Assembly (NCBI RefSeq): GCF_019393635.1
Contig: NC_057862.1
Coordinates: 263,204,441-263,268,440 of the forward strand
Reading direction: 5' to 3'
Origin: Dromiciops gliroides
Taxonomy: Eukaryota > Chordata > Mammalia > Microbiotheria > Microbiotheriidae
Length of the DNA stretch: 64,000 nucleotides
The notes beneath the pieces are model-generated. The model did not search any database and was not told the origin of the DNA. It saw only the letters and a list, made by a program, of their open reading frames with translations. The position numbers were made by a program, and so were the translations under genes. Of this stretch, positions 23,950 through 35,115 are shown piece after piece (the first letter of the stretch is position 1; each line of letters opens with the position of its first letter).

Positions 23950-24540
23950 GCAGGAAGAAGTGTTTCCATCTTCATTAACTCAGAAATTCCTTCATCTTAT
24001 TCTACCCTTCTATTTTTCCATCTTCCTCTCTCCTTTATGACTCCTAATACCGAACTTTGTCTTCCCTGTGGCCTACAATTTCTCTCAGTTAAGCTAAAAA
24101 CTTCAATTCATATTTTACTGAAAAAAAAAGTTGAGTCCATTTGACAAAAGCTCTCTTCCCTCCTCACTTCACATCACTCAGATGCCTTTCTCAATTACGT
24201 CCTCCTTTAGCCTTGTCTCACATGAAGAGGTGGCTCTTCTCTTTGCTAAGTCACTTGTTATTGACTTTTATAAGCATCTGTGATACATTTAAATGATTTT
24301 CTTAGCATAATTCCATATTATTTTACTGTATTTGTCAGTAGATTCTCCCCTACTCTCTTTCTAATCTTTGGTTCCTCCTTATTTCCACACTCTTATATAT
24401 GCCCATCTCTCACTTTGCTAGCTACTCTCTTATATGTCTTTTCCCCTTAACTCCTTTTTTATCACTAAATTCTGAATTCTCTGCAATCTGGCTCTGAAAC
24501 CATAATTCAACTAAAGCTGTTTTCTCACCAATGATCTTTC
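23950..24540 (+). mobile_element. L2-clade LINE fragment
   Basis: Pyrimidine-rich, ending tcaactaaagctgttttctc accaatgatc, which is the start of the L2 reverse transcriptase (STETALVKVTNDL). Cut off by the antisense L1 at 24541. Confidence 0.6.
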
Positions 24541-25370
24541 TTTAAAATAAAATTTTATTTATTGTTTTTGTCATCTAAATTGCTCCCTACATTTCTCCCC
24601 TTTACACTTCCATATAATAAACAGTATTTTTAAGAAAAGGAAAAAAACTCCAGCAAAATCAATCATAGAAAAAGTGTGAAAATTTATGCAATGTTCCACT
24701 CTACCTCTGCAAAGGTATGGATTATATTAAACTTTAAAGTAGAACTAGTACCAATAAATATTAAAAAAAAATTCTCAAAAATCAAGAGAGCAAATATTCT
24801 TAGTATACTCAATGAGAAAAACATTATCTCAACCCACCAAATCAGGGCAGATTAAAGCAAAAAAGAACTATATGCCAATATAATTAATTCTTTGTGGTCA
24901 TGCTAAATTTTTGTAATTCTGCAATGTTCATTTTAAATTGTTTTGTTGTTTTTATTCTTTACATTGTTGTCACCGTTGTTTTCTTGGTTCTGTTTAATTC
25001 ACTCTACATTAGTTTAAGTTTTCCCTTTACTCATCAAATTCATAATTTCTTATAGCACAGTAATATTTTATTAAGTTCATGTACCATAATTTCTTTAGCC
25101 TTTCCATAATCAGTAAACATATTTTCCTCACTTTTTTGTTACCACAAAAGTTGTTATTATAAATATTATGAGGTATATGATGACTTTCTTTTATCAGTGA
25201 CTTCCTTGGTTTATTAGCCTATCAGTAAAATCTCAGGGTCAAAGAATATGAGAATTTTAGTTACTTTAGTTTTATATCATAAATTGTTTTCCAATTGATT
25301 GCACTGAGGTACTTTGTAATTCAATCTATACAAATATTTTATGCTTTGGCAGGTTCATTCTCTTCATCTA
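24541..25370 (-). mobile_element. Old L1 3' region, antisense
   Basis: cagtaatattttattaagttc, accataatttctttagcctttcc and accacaaaagttgttattat are reverse-complement counterparts of the L1 ORF2 C-terminus and 3' end. Confidence 0.55.
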
Positions 25371-26290
25371 CACTGAGTTGAAGCATAAATTTGTAGTGTA
25401 CCTAGTCAGAATAGTTGCATGATTGTCTCCAACTTTGTTTAGTAGCATTTTAGTAGAATTCAAGATAGCAGATCTTGAGAGTGATCCAAGGCTGGACCTT
25501 TATAGGGCATAATCTGTGATATGACTAGTGGTCAAAGGACTTAAGAGAATAAGACAGTATAGAGTTGACAAGTGAAAAGGAGTATGACTAGTGCAGGGAT
25601 GATGGCCTGGAAGAGACTAGAAGGGTCAAGGGATTAGAGGTGTGGGTCAAGGTGTAGTTTAGTACCAAAAACAGAAGGTGAGGTGGAATACAAATAAATT
25701 GTGATTAGATATGGGAATTTCAGAGTTCATGAAGATGAAGGCATTTGTGATTGGTGGTAAGTTCAAGTGTCTGAACATCTTTGTGTATGGCTGAGATGGG
25801 GTGGAGAAGTAGGTCATGAGAACTGAGTAAGTTGAGGAACTGGAAGGTTAAAGTTTTTGAGGGAGCATCAAGATTGTGAAAATGGTTTACAAGATAGGCA
25901 GGAGGAATTGAGGAGGAGAGAGAGTTTGTGAGCCAGGTACTTAATTAATTGAAGAAGGAAGGAGTGTCTTGGAGGTATATATTTAACAGCTACCAGGATT
26001 GTGTGAATCTCTAAGGAGGAAAGGTTCCTGATGATGGTAGGGGAGAACCTGAAAGTGAAAATAGGGAGCAAGGAGTATTTGACTACCCCACGTTGACCAT
26101 TCAATTGAAGGGAATGAATGAAAATGCAGTCAGTGTTGGAAAGGATATACATGGAGACTGTGTCATCAGTTGGAAGCTTGGTTTCTGTGAGAACCCCTAA
26201 ATGGGGGAAATTAGAAAGGAAAAGATATAAGATAAAAACAAGCTTTTTGTTTTTGTAGCAGGCATTCCAGAGGGCACATTATATGGTAAT
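25371..26290 (-). mobile_element. L2/CR1-clade LINE relic with endonuclease remnant
   Basis: The minus-strand frame 25868-26152 includes NTDCIFIHS, GQRGVV and ILVAVKYIPP, parallel to the plus-strand endonuclease remnant at 19090-19473 (STGCTFIHS, GRGVTV, AIVYKMP). The lower part matches the 18.1- and 32.5-kb copies. Confidence 0.65.
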
Positions 26291-27109
26291 AAGTCAATCT
26301 ACATATATGTGGGAAATGTAAAACATGAAAAAAAAAATCTAAGACAATTTTAGCTTTTAAATTCCTTCTTGTCCATAGTTTAGTTTCTTTTGTATTTCTT
26401 CAGCATCAAGCAAAGTTCCACATGATACAACACTTGTTGTAAAAAGCACTTATTTCTTTTGTCAGTTTTGCTAAGTGTTCCAAAGAAAAAAAATCAGAGA
26501 AATATGGTTTCTTTAACATATCTCATAATTTCCAAAACTTCTGGATATGCTGAGAATACCACATTGTTGTCAGACACCTCAAGTCATTAAGCAAACTATT
26601 TGCAACAAAATGCATCACCTTTTTTCCACACTTTGGAAGTATGAAGTAGTTGACACATATTTAATTGTATAAGACCTACTAGTTTCATTATTATGCTTAA
26701 AATACTGGTCGAATCTTTTGCTTTATTCTCTCACTCTCTTTCAGTAGCTTAAAGTTGCACGTTATTTTGTTCTGTGATGTTTATCTTATCATTTTATGCT
26801 TTTGTTGTAAATCTTATGTCAATTTTGATTTATCACTTTATCTCATATTTTGTTTACTTCTTCATTAGCTGAACAAACTTCAACATTTTCTTTCACTAGA
26901 CTCTTCATTGTTAGGATATCTGCAATATATCTTGCTTCATGTCTTCCATAGCCTAAGCCCCTGTCAAATGACTTTTTAAAAAATGCAGTGACATTTCAAA
27001 TAATATAATTGGTTCAAGGTCTAGACATTTTCTCCATTCTCTTCTAATTCTTCACTCATTCAGGCCTGCCCCTTTTTCCCAATGCAAAACAGAATAGTAT
27101 TAAAAGAAT
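26291..27109. other. Unassigned AT-rich intronic DNA
   Basis: The minus strand contains short open stretches that could be a very old coding relic (for example around 26600-26720), but the peptide is not recognisable and stops are frequent. Confidence 0.35.
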
Positions 27110-27470
27110 AGATAATTGAAATTCAAGCAAAATATGGAAATCATGACCCAGGAGGTGCAGACAAATGACTTGAAAGAAATTGTAAATAAACTAATTCCAG
27201 ACAACATTAGAAAAGACATAGAAAATGCTTGCCATTCCAATTACCCTCTTCATGATGTATTTGTTCAAAAAGTCAAGATGCTCAAGAAGCCCAAATTTGA
27301 ATTGGGAAAGCTAATGGAACTGCATAGTGAAGGTGGTGGCTCTGGAAAACCTTCAGGAGATGAAACAGGTACAAAAGTAGAAAGGGCTAATGGCTATGAA
27401 CCATCAGTTCAAGAATCGGTCTAAACCAACTTTTAAAGGCTGAAAAATAAAGATTTATCATTGTGAAAAA
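27110..27470 (+). pseudogene. RPS3A: RPS3A processed pseudogene, 5'-truncated
   Basis: The frame 27116-27424 contains [36 protein letters not shown] and ends [14 protein letters not shown], which is the C-terminal third (about 100 residues) of ribosomal protein S3a (40S subunit). It starts abruptly inside the coding sequence, shows no introns, and is followed by a short 3' UTR with AATAAA (27446-27451) and an A-rich end, the marks of an L1-retrotransposed mRNA copy truncated at its 5' end. Roughly 16 substitutions relative to the human protein as remembered (for example R to Q, D to N) and loss of two thirds of the protein argue against function. It lies antisense to MDGA2 in its large intron. 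Confidence 0.92.
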
Positions 27471-27769
27471 ACAAACATAGACATGAGTTTATTTGATTTA
27501 TACATACCATAATAAACAGAAACACAAGAATCAAAAATAAATACAACTTCTAAGGAAAGTCTAAGTAAGGAAATAAATTACCCCATCATCAGGAACTAGT
27601 AAAAGGAAAAAAAAATGGGAGACACTTATGGAATTAAAGCAAAGAAACTAGCACAAAAGGGTCATGAAGAGATTTCTTTGAAACGTACACAATGGGGAAA
27701 AGATGAAAATGGAACTTAAATAAGAAAATAAATGATGGAAGGAAAGGCCTGAAACAAATGAACTTCAGT

Positions 27770-28310
27770 TCATTTCAGTCAATAAGCATTTATTAAGCAC
27801 TTACTATGCAACAGAGATTGCTCTAAGTGCTGGAGATACACAGCAAAACACAGTTCCTACTCTAGAGGAGTCCACAATATAATGGGAAAGATATTATGCC
27901 AAAGATATGTACAAACTATGTAGTGGATAAGTAAGAAATAATCAATAGAGGGAAGGCACTAGAAATAAGAGGTGTTGGGAAAGTCTTACTGTAGAAGAAG
28001 GAATTTTAGCTGGTACTTGAAGGAAGTCAGGGAATTCAGGAGATAGAGATGAGGTCGTTGAGCAGTTCAAGCAGGGGAAAAACAGCCAGATAAAAAGCCC
28101 AGACTCAAAAGATGGATTATCATATTCAGGAACCTGCTGTTAGGCAGTATCACTGGATAAAAGAATACATAGATGGAGGCCAGGGGTTAAACTTTATACA
28201 TTAGAGTATAAAAAGACTAAAAAAGTGAAAGTGGAATAAGTTATGAAGGACTTTGAATACCAAACAGGAATTAATATTTGATCCTGGAGGTAATAGAGAG
28301 CCATTGGAGA
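27770..28310 (-). mobile_element. L2-clade LINE fragment
   Basis: agcacttactatgcaacaga, tggagatacacagcaaaaca and aatagagagccattggag follow the L2 family order. Ends where the ORF2-less L1-A begins; L2 sequence resumes at 31895. Confidence 0.6.
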
Positions 28311-28506
28311 ACACAAAATTCTGGTGGCTGGTTAATTAGCAACTTGGCTTAAGGTTATCTTCAGACCAGAGAACAGGAGAGGTGAGAGAAAAACCTGCCC
28401 TCCCTCAAACTAAAACACCTGGGACCCTCTGAAGCTTGGGACAGTGTAGCTTAGAAGTAGGGCCCCACTGTAAGTAGCAGTTAAAAGTCAAGTAAAAGAT
28501 AGCAAA

Positions 28507-29475
28507 ATGAACAAGCAAAGAAAGTTGAAAACTATTGAAAATTTCTTTAGTGATGAGGAAGATCGAGGTGTACCCTCAGAAGAGTATAACAACCTCAGGG
28601 TCCCTACATCCAAAGCTTCCAAGAAAAATATGAATTGGTCTCAGGCCATGGAAGTGCTCAAAAGGGACTTCGAAGAGAAAGTAGGACAAATAGAAGGAAG
28701 ATTTTAGAGAGCTGGAGGAAAGAATGGAAAGAGAAAGGAGAGCATTGCAGGAGAGTCATGAGAAAAAAATCAACAGCTTGAAAATTCAGATGGAAAAGGA
28801 GATACAAAAGCTTTCTGAAGAAAATAATTGTCTAAGAATTAGGATTGAACAAGGAAGCTAGTGACTTTATGAGAAACCAAGACACAGTAAAGCAAATCCA
28901 AATGAATAAAAAAATAGAGGGCAATATGAAATATCTTCTTGGAAAAACAGCTGACCTGGAAAATAGAACCAGGAGAGATAATTTGAAAATCATTGAACTA
29001 CCTGAAAACCATGAGCAAAATAAAAGTTTACACAGCATCATCCAAGAGATTGTCAGGGAAAATTGTCCTGATATTCTAGAAGCAGAAGGTAAAGTAGAAA
29101 TTGAAAGAATCCCCTAATCACTTCCTGAAAGACATCCCAAAAGGAAAACCTCCAGGAATATTATAGCCAAATTCCAGAACTATCAGGTCAAGGAGAAAAT
29201 ATTGCAAGCAGCTAGACAAAGGGAATTCAGATATTGTGGAGCAAAAGTCAGGATAACACAAGATCTAGCAGCTTCTACATTAAAGGACTGGAGGGCATGG
29301 AATATGATATTCCAGAGGCAAAGGAATGGTGATTACAGCCAAGAATCATGTACCCAGCAAACCTTAGTATAATCTTTCAGAGGAAAAAAAGAGGACTTTA
29401 AGGCATTTGTGATGAAAAGACCTGAACTGAATAGAAAATTTGACTTTCAAATACAAGACACTAAAGAAGCATAAA
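28507..29475 (+). pseudogene. L1-A ORF1 remnant
   Basis: Begins MNKQRKLKTIENFFSDEED at an ATG after the L1 5' UTR. A coiled-coil-like Glu/Lys-rich region follows, then the RNA-recognition segment KYLLGKTADLENRTRRDN and IIELPENHEQ (28930-29010), and a C-terminal domain to about 29475. In the family ORF1p is the trimeric RNA-binding chaperone of the retrotransposition particle. Here it is broken by a stop after EGRF (28707), a frameshift near 28850 and another stop at 29116. The N-terminus matches L1-H (48166) and differs from the RYYDDRED type of L1-C and L1-G. Confidence 0.85.
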
Positions 29476-29656
29476 ATGGTAAACAGGAAGAAGAAATCAT
29501 GAGGGCTATTAAAAGATTAAACTGTTTACATTCCTACATGGGAAGATAATACTTCAAACTCATAAGAACTTTCTCAGTATTAGGGTAGCTGAAAGGAATG
29601 CACTTAGATAGAGGACACAGATCTGAACTGAATATGAAGGGATGATATCTGTAAAG

Positions 29657-29790
29657 CATTTATTTTTTGTTTATCCTTGTTCTTTGTGGGGTAAGTGGGG
29701 TAGGGTGTCTTATGGCTGGGGCCATATTTGGGCTCGGGGCCTCCTGGATCTAAGGCTTGTGCTTTGTCCACTGTGCCACCTAGCTAACCC
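29657..29790 (-). mobile_element. Antisense SINE embedded in L1-A spacer
   Basis: Reverse-complement SINE (ctttgtccactgtgccacctagc at its end), lying between gatgatatctgtaaag (29641) and taatgacatctttaaa (29791), which look like a diverged duplication. The same insertion is in L1-D and L1-H. Confidence 0.85.
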
Positions 29791-30497
29791 ATAATGACAT
29801 CTTTAAAAGAGGGTTGAGGGGTAGGATGAATGCACTGGGGGAGTGGAAGGGAAGATGTGGACTGAGGAGAGGTAGCTCACACAAAGGAAACAAGAAAAAA
29901 GCTCATGGAGGGGAGGGGAAGAGGGGAAAGGGGTGGGAGAGTGAGTGAACCTTACTATCATCAGAATTAGCTCAAAGAGGGAATAACATATATACTCAAG
30001 TGGGTATAGTAATATATTGCCCTGAGGGAAAGTAGGAGGGAAGGAGCTGGGGGGGGGGGTGGAGAAGTGGGGAGGGAGGGAAAGGCAGATTGGAGGAGGA
30101 AGCAGTAAAAAGCAAAAACACTTTTGAGGAAGGTGGAGATGTTCTGCATAACTGCACATGTATGGCTTATATTGAATTGGTTGATTTCATAGGGAGGGTT
30201 GAGGAGGGAGGGAGGAAGAAATATTTAGAACACAGAATTAGTTCAAAGACCTTAATCTCATCAGAGTGGGCTCAAGGAGGGGATAACATACACACCCAAT
30301 TGGGATGAGTAATCTATTTAACCATAAAGGAAAGTAGATGGGGAAGAGGATAAGGAGGGAACAGCGAAAGAAAGGAGGGCAGAATGGGGGAGGGGCAGTC
30401 AGAAGTAAAACACTTTTGAGGAGGAATATGGTAAAAGAAGATAGAAAATAGAGTAAATATCATGGGAAGGGAATAGGATAGAGGGAAATAGTAATTG

Positions 30498-31167
30498 ATG
30501 TAGGAGGCAAAAAGGGATTAACAGAAAAACCTAAGATCTGAACTCTAATTTAGATATGAGCTCTAAATGGGATTCAGACCCCAGTTAATGTATAACTTAC
30601 AAGTCAGGATGCTAGGTTCTCTTACCCACATAAATCAGTACCCATAACCAGAACATAGGGAGGCAGGCTATGAAGACCTTAAATAATAAGAATGATACAC
30701 AGTGATTAAATGGCAGGCTATAGAAATTTAAACTAGAAATAAATGAAAAATGAAGATGTTTTGAAACTAAGAATGGGAATCAGAGACATGCACAGAAAAG
30801 GCCAAATTTGACCCAGATTCACCTTATGATGTGTAAATCCCCAAAACAAACCTCCACGGAAAAAGGTACCCACCTCAGGGGTTGGTTTAAGCCCCTAGGA
30901 ATTCCAAATTAGGATAGGCTTTCCCCTGTACCTCCCTAAGGTAGGGATTATTATAATGAGACTGATAATCAATTTATGCATACTATAAATATAACTGTAT
31001 TTTCTTTTCTTATTTGAGAGATAGCTTTCCAATTTTCTGGTTCTCTCCCTGTGGTCATTCACAGTATTGTAATAAAACTTGGGAAACTGAGTCACAGAGT
31101 CTTGTAATTCTTTTGAGATGACTCATGATCAATTTGACTGTAATTACATCCCAAATCAGTTATAATG
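30498..31167 (+). other. Possible solo LTR inside L1-A
   Basis: A block absent from the corresponding spacer of L1-D and L1-H. Near its end a TATA-like region, aataaaacttggg (31071) and a short tail to about 31150 resemble an LTR U3-R-U5 end. gtaatt occurs on both sides (30492, 31140), but TG...CA ends are not clear. Residues 31168-31235 look like a separate small repeat. Confidence 0.35.
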
Positions 31168-31411
31168 ATTATAATGGCAAAATGTATGGTACCTACTCTG
31201 CTGGGCTATTGTGAAGAAAATTCTTTGTCAAGTTTATGATGAAAAGGATGCTATTAGAAAACAGAAAGACCTACATAAACTGAAGCAGAGTGAAATATAT
31301 TGTATACAAAATAACAGCAATAGTGTAAGATGATCTGCTGGAAAGCATGTGGTTATTTTCAGCAAGGTAATAATCCAATATAACTCTGAAGAACTTATGA
31401 AAATTGCAGTC

Positions 31412-31578
31412 CGGGGGCAGCTAGATGATGCAGTGGATAAAGCACTGGCCCTGGATTCAGAAGTACCAGAGTTCAAATCCAGCCTCAGACACTTGACACT
31501 TACTAGCTGTGTGACCTTGGGCAAGTCACTTAACCCCCATTGACCCACAAAAACCAAACAAACTAAAAAACAAAAACA
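31412..31578 (+). mobile_element. tRNA-like marsupial SINE
   Basis: Target-site duplication aaaattgcagtc at 31400-31411 and 31579-31590. Inserted in the L1-A 3' end. Confidence 0.95.
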
Positions 31579-31894
31579 AAAATTGCAGTCTATCTACAGA
31601 GAAAGAACTGAAGAACTGATGGTATTTGAAAACAGATTGAAACACATTTTTTTTTGACAATTCCTTAATCTGAAGTTTTGTTTTTATCAGTTTTCTCTCA
31701 CAACCTAGCTAACATGGAGATGTTTTCCATGACTACTCATGTATAACTTATATTGAATTGCTTCAGTTCTTGGGGGTGGGGGGATGGGAAGGGAGGGAGG
31801 AAGAGAAATTGGAACACAAAGTTTTAAAAAATTGATGTCAAAATTTGTTTTTACGTGTAATTTGGAAAATAAAATTCTAACAGAAAAAAAATAG

Positions 31895-32600
31895 AAAAGC
31901 CATTGGATTTACAGCTAGATCATTAGTAATTTTGGAGAGAGTAGTTTTCATTGTGGAGAGAAGGTGGAGATATGTACTGTAGACATGAATTTAACCACAG
32001 AGTAGAGGAGATATAGGGTAATAAAGGGAATGGAAGGATCACATGGGGGTTTTCAAGAATGCAAGAAACATATTCATGCTTGTTGGCATTAGGAAGAGAG
32101 AGCCAGTAGACAGAGAGAGATAGAAGACAAGTGGAAGAGTGGGTATGATAGAGGGTTCAATTTCCCAGAGGAGAGAAGATAGAATGAGATCACTTATATA
32201 GGTAGAGGAGTTCATGTGAAATGGGGTGAAGGGGGATGGAGTGGCAGAAAGCATCAGTGATATAAAATGATTAGGAAGGTATAAGCAAGGTCTCTTGGAG
32301 AGTGGCTTCAATTTTTCCCCCAGTAAAATCAGGTCACTCTGCTGAGAGTGGAAGGAGAGGAAACAATGAGAAGTTTGAGAAGAGATGAAAAGACTTGGGA
32401 GAGTTACTGTGGAGAGTAGGATAGTGATTTGATAAGGGAGATACAGAAGGGGCAGTGAGGGGCTCAGTTGAGGCATAAATTTGTAATGGGCCCAATCAGA
32501 AAGGTTACATGATCTTTTCCACCTTCATTCAGCAGCACATATGTAGGCAGATGGTTGAAATGATCCAAGATTGAGGATTGAAAGGGCCATTGTTATAATC
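31895..32600 (-). mobile_element. L2-clade LINE relic
   Basis: Starts agccattggatttacagctag (reverse transcriptase start on the minus strand). The 145-codon minus frame 32039-32476 is a Ser/Leu/Pro-rich L2 shadow. The end repeats cataaatttgtaatgggccc, as at 25385. Confidence 0.6.
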
Positions 32601-32715
32601 GTAAATGTATAACCCATATCTGCTTACCATCTCAGGGAGTGGGGAGGGGAGGGAGGGAAGGAGGGATAAAAATTGGAACCTAAAACTATAAATAAAAATG
32701 TTTATTACTTAAAAA
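32600..32715 (+). mobile_element. L1 3'-end fragment
   Basis: Short 5'-truncated tail: cccatatctgcttaccatct, a GGGGAGG run and aaaattggaacctaaaac, then an A-rich end. Confidence 0.6.
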
Positions 32716-32775
32716 TATATAGGTAGATAGGTAGATAGAAAGATAACTGAATAAATAAATATTTTTAAGATAAAC

Positions 32776-32995
32776 TGTCATTGTTGTTGTTCAATTGTTT
32801 CAGGCATGTCTGACTCTTTGTGACCTAGAGTTCTGAAGCTCATTTTACAGATGGGAAACTGAGACAAACAGGGTTAAATGAGTTGCCCAGGGTCACATAG
32901 TGGGTAAGCGTCTGAGGCAAGATTTGAACTCAGGAAAATGAGTCTTCCTGACTCCAGGCCTGGTGCTCTAGCCACTGCACTACTTAGCTACTGCA
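32776..32995 (-). mobile_element. MAR1-like SINE, antisense
   Basis: attgttgttgttcaattgtt, catgtctgactctttgtgac, gggaaactgagacaaacag and cactgcactacttagct are the reverse complement of the long SINE. Confidence 0.85.
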
Positions 32996-33079
32996 TGTAT
33001 ATTATAGAAAATGTGTATTCATGTCTGTATTTTATGTACAAATGTATTATATGTATATCTGTGTATATGAAAGAGAAAA

Positions 33080-33443
33080 TTATACCATGTTGAAATGAGC
33101 TACTATTAGCAACCCAATATCAATACTAATCTTGTATATTCCAAATGGCAGACCATCTAAATCCATAAAGGAAAACAACTCAGATGCCAAAAAATATATA
33201 TGTGATAAAATAATGTTAGGAATCTTTAATATTCTTCTAAGATTGGGCAAATCTATTAGAAAGATGAACAAAATGGGAAATACAGAATTGCATAAATCAC
33301 TGAAGAAATAAGAGATAAAAGACATTCTATCTTTGTTATCTTCCAAGCAGGACTATCACAGAAAATAAACACTTCTTAAAATGATATGGAACTTTTGCAA
33401 AAATTGACTATGTAATAAGACACAAATATATTGTAAATAAATG
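33080..33443 (+). mobile_element. Older L1 ORF2 fragment
   Basis: atatggaacttttgcaaaaattgactatg corresponds to the endonuclease end (KIDYV). It stops where L1-C begins. A distant piece of the same type is at 56709-57250, so the nested L1 block may have landed in one old L1. Confidence 0.45.
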
Positions 33444-33996
33444 GAAGGTGGAGCCAAGATGAGAGAGAAAAGGCAGAAAGTCTCCCACAAACCCATCCAA
33501 ATACCTTTAAATAATGCCTCAAGACATAGTAGGAGCCATCAATAGTAGGTGTCAAAGATGGCAGTGAAACCAGGAAGCTGCTTTAGCTCTCACAAATTTT
33601 CCTCAATAACAACATTAAATTAAGCCTCTCAACAGATTCTGGAGCTGTAAAACCTGGGAAAAATGGAGTGAAGCAATCTTCCAACTTAAGATAACCTAGA
33701 AGATCTTCAGGAAAAGTTCTGTTTCATCTGGATAAAAGGGGAACCCAGCTCCACACAGAGGGTGCTCAACACAGATCAGCAGCTGAGCAACCGAGGTTCT
33801 TGAGCTCCACAAGTTAGTGGCACAGCAGGCCAGGTGTAAGGCCTCCAGCCCCAGTGCTGCTGATACCTCAGAGCAGAAAGCTGGTGACTCAGCCCCTGGC
33901 CCTCGGGAAAAGAAGCTCTGGACAGTGCACACTGTACCCCAGGAGCAGAACCCAACCATAAAAGGAACAAAAGAAGATAAATTAAAAATAATAAAT

Positions 33997-35115
33997 ATGA
34001 TAAAGAAACAAAAAAGAACCCTCTCTATTGACAGATACTATGATGACAGGGAAGATCAAAACATAAACTCAGAGGAAAGCAACAATGATAAAACTTCTAC
34101 AGGTGAATCCTTAAAGGGGAAGAAGACTTGGTCTCAAGACCAAAAAGCCCTCTTGGAAGAGCTCAAAAAGGATTTCATAGACCAAATAAGAGAGGTAGAA
34201 GAAAAATTGGAAAAAGAAATGAAAGTTGTACAAGAGAAAGTCAATAGTTTCTAAAAAAGAAAATAATGGGGGCAGCTAGGTGGCATAGTGGCTAAAGCAC
34301 TGGTCCTGGATTCAGGAGGACCTGAGTTCAAGTTCAGCTTCAGACACTTTACACTTACTAGCTATGTGACCCTGGGCAAGTAACTTAACCATCATTGCCC
34401 CACAAAAAAGCCTTCAAAAATTCCATTGGAAAATTGGAAAAGGAGGTACAAAAGCTGACTGGAGAAAATAATTCCTTAAGAATCAGAATTGGGCAGATAG
34501 AAGCTAATAAGTCAATAAGACAACAGGAAGAAGTAAAGCAGAATCAAAATAATATAGAAGTAGAAGAAAATGTAAAATACCTCTTCAGAAAAACAACAGG
34601 CCCAGAAAATAGATTCAGTAGGGACAAGATGCATATAATTGGACTACCTGAGGATCATGATAAAAAAAAGAGGCTAGACAACATACTTCATAATATTATA
34701 AAGGAGAACTGCCCCCAATGTCTTACAACCAGAGGAAAAATTAGTCATTGAAAGAATCCACAAATCACCTCCTGATAGAGACCCCAAAAGGAAAACTCCA
34801 AGGAATATAATAGCTAAATTCCAAAATTATCAAGTAAATGAGAAAATACTGCATGTATCTAGAAAGAAATGACATAAATATCAAGTAACAACTATCAAAA
34901 TTACACAGGACCTGGCAGCTTCAACACTAAAGGATCATACGGCTTAGAATATGATATTCTGGAAGGCAAAGGAACTGGGATTACAACCAAGAATGTACCA
35001 CCCAGCAAAATTAATAATAATATTTCAGGGGAAAAGATGGACATTCAATGAAATAGGAGACCTTAAAACTTTACTAATGAAAAGTCCAGAACTGAACAAA
35101 AAGTTCAATCTATAA
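33997..35115 (+). pseudogene. L1-C ORF1 remnant
   Basis: Starts MIKKQKRTLSIDRYYDDRED, continues with a Lys/Glu-rich coiled-coil region ending EEKLEKEMKVVQEKVNSF. After a SINE it resumes with FKNSIGKLEKEVQKLTGENN and the RNA-binding part KYLFRKTTGPENRFSRDK, then IIGLPEDHDKK. Stops and a frameshift follow 34751. The 5' UTR upstream is GC-richer, and its frames are not ORF1. Confidence 0.85.
34268..34403 (+). mobile_element. tRNA-like SINE in L1-C ORF1
   Basis: Complete head and body with a short A-rich tail (ccccacaaaaaag). ORF1 homology resumes immediately after. The target-site duplication is not clearly resolved. Confidence 0.9.

Larger units (their letters stand above)
28323..31890 (+). 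mobile_element. L1-A: ORF2-less (HAL1-like) L1 with embedded SINE
   Basis: Order: 5' UTR (28323-28506), ORF1 (28507-29475), inter-ORF spacer with an antisense SINE (29657-29790) and purine-rich direct repeats (29800-30490), a foreign block (about 30498-31235), then a short ORF2-end remnant (gatgaaaaggatgctattag, 31239) and 3' UTR (31590-31890), interrupted by a SINE at 31412-31578. No endonuclease or reverse transcriptase sequence is present. The spacer-to-3'-end junction matches that in L1-D. Confidence 0.75.

Noticed and set aside
32039..32476. 145-codon minus-strand ORF
   Set aside because: Lies in an L2 relic with low-complexity Ser/Leu/Pro composition; related copies do not keep the frame.
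33696..33970. ORFs in the GC-richer L1-C 5' UTR (and similar ones at 46863-47254 and 47467-48019)
   Set aside because: Fall in L1 5' UTRs, differ between copies and show no conserved peptide.
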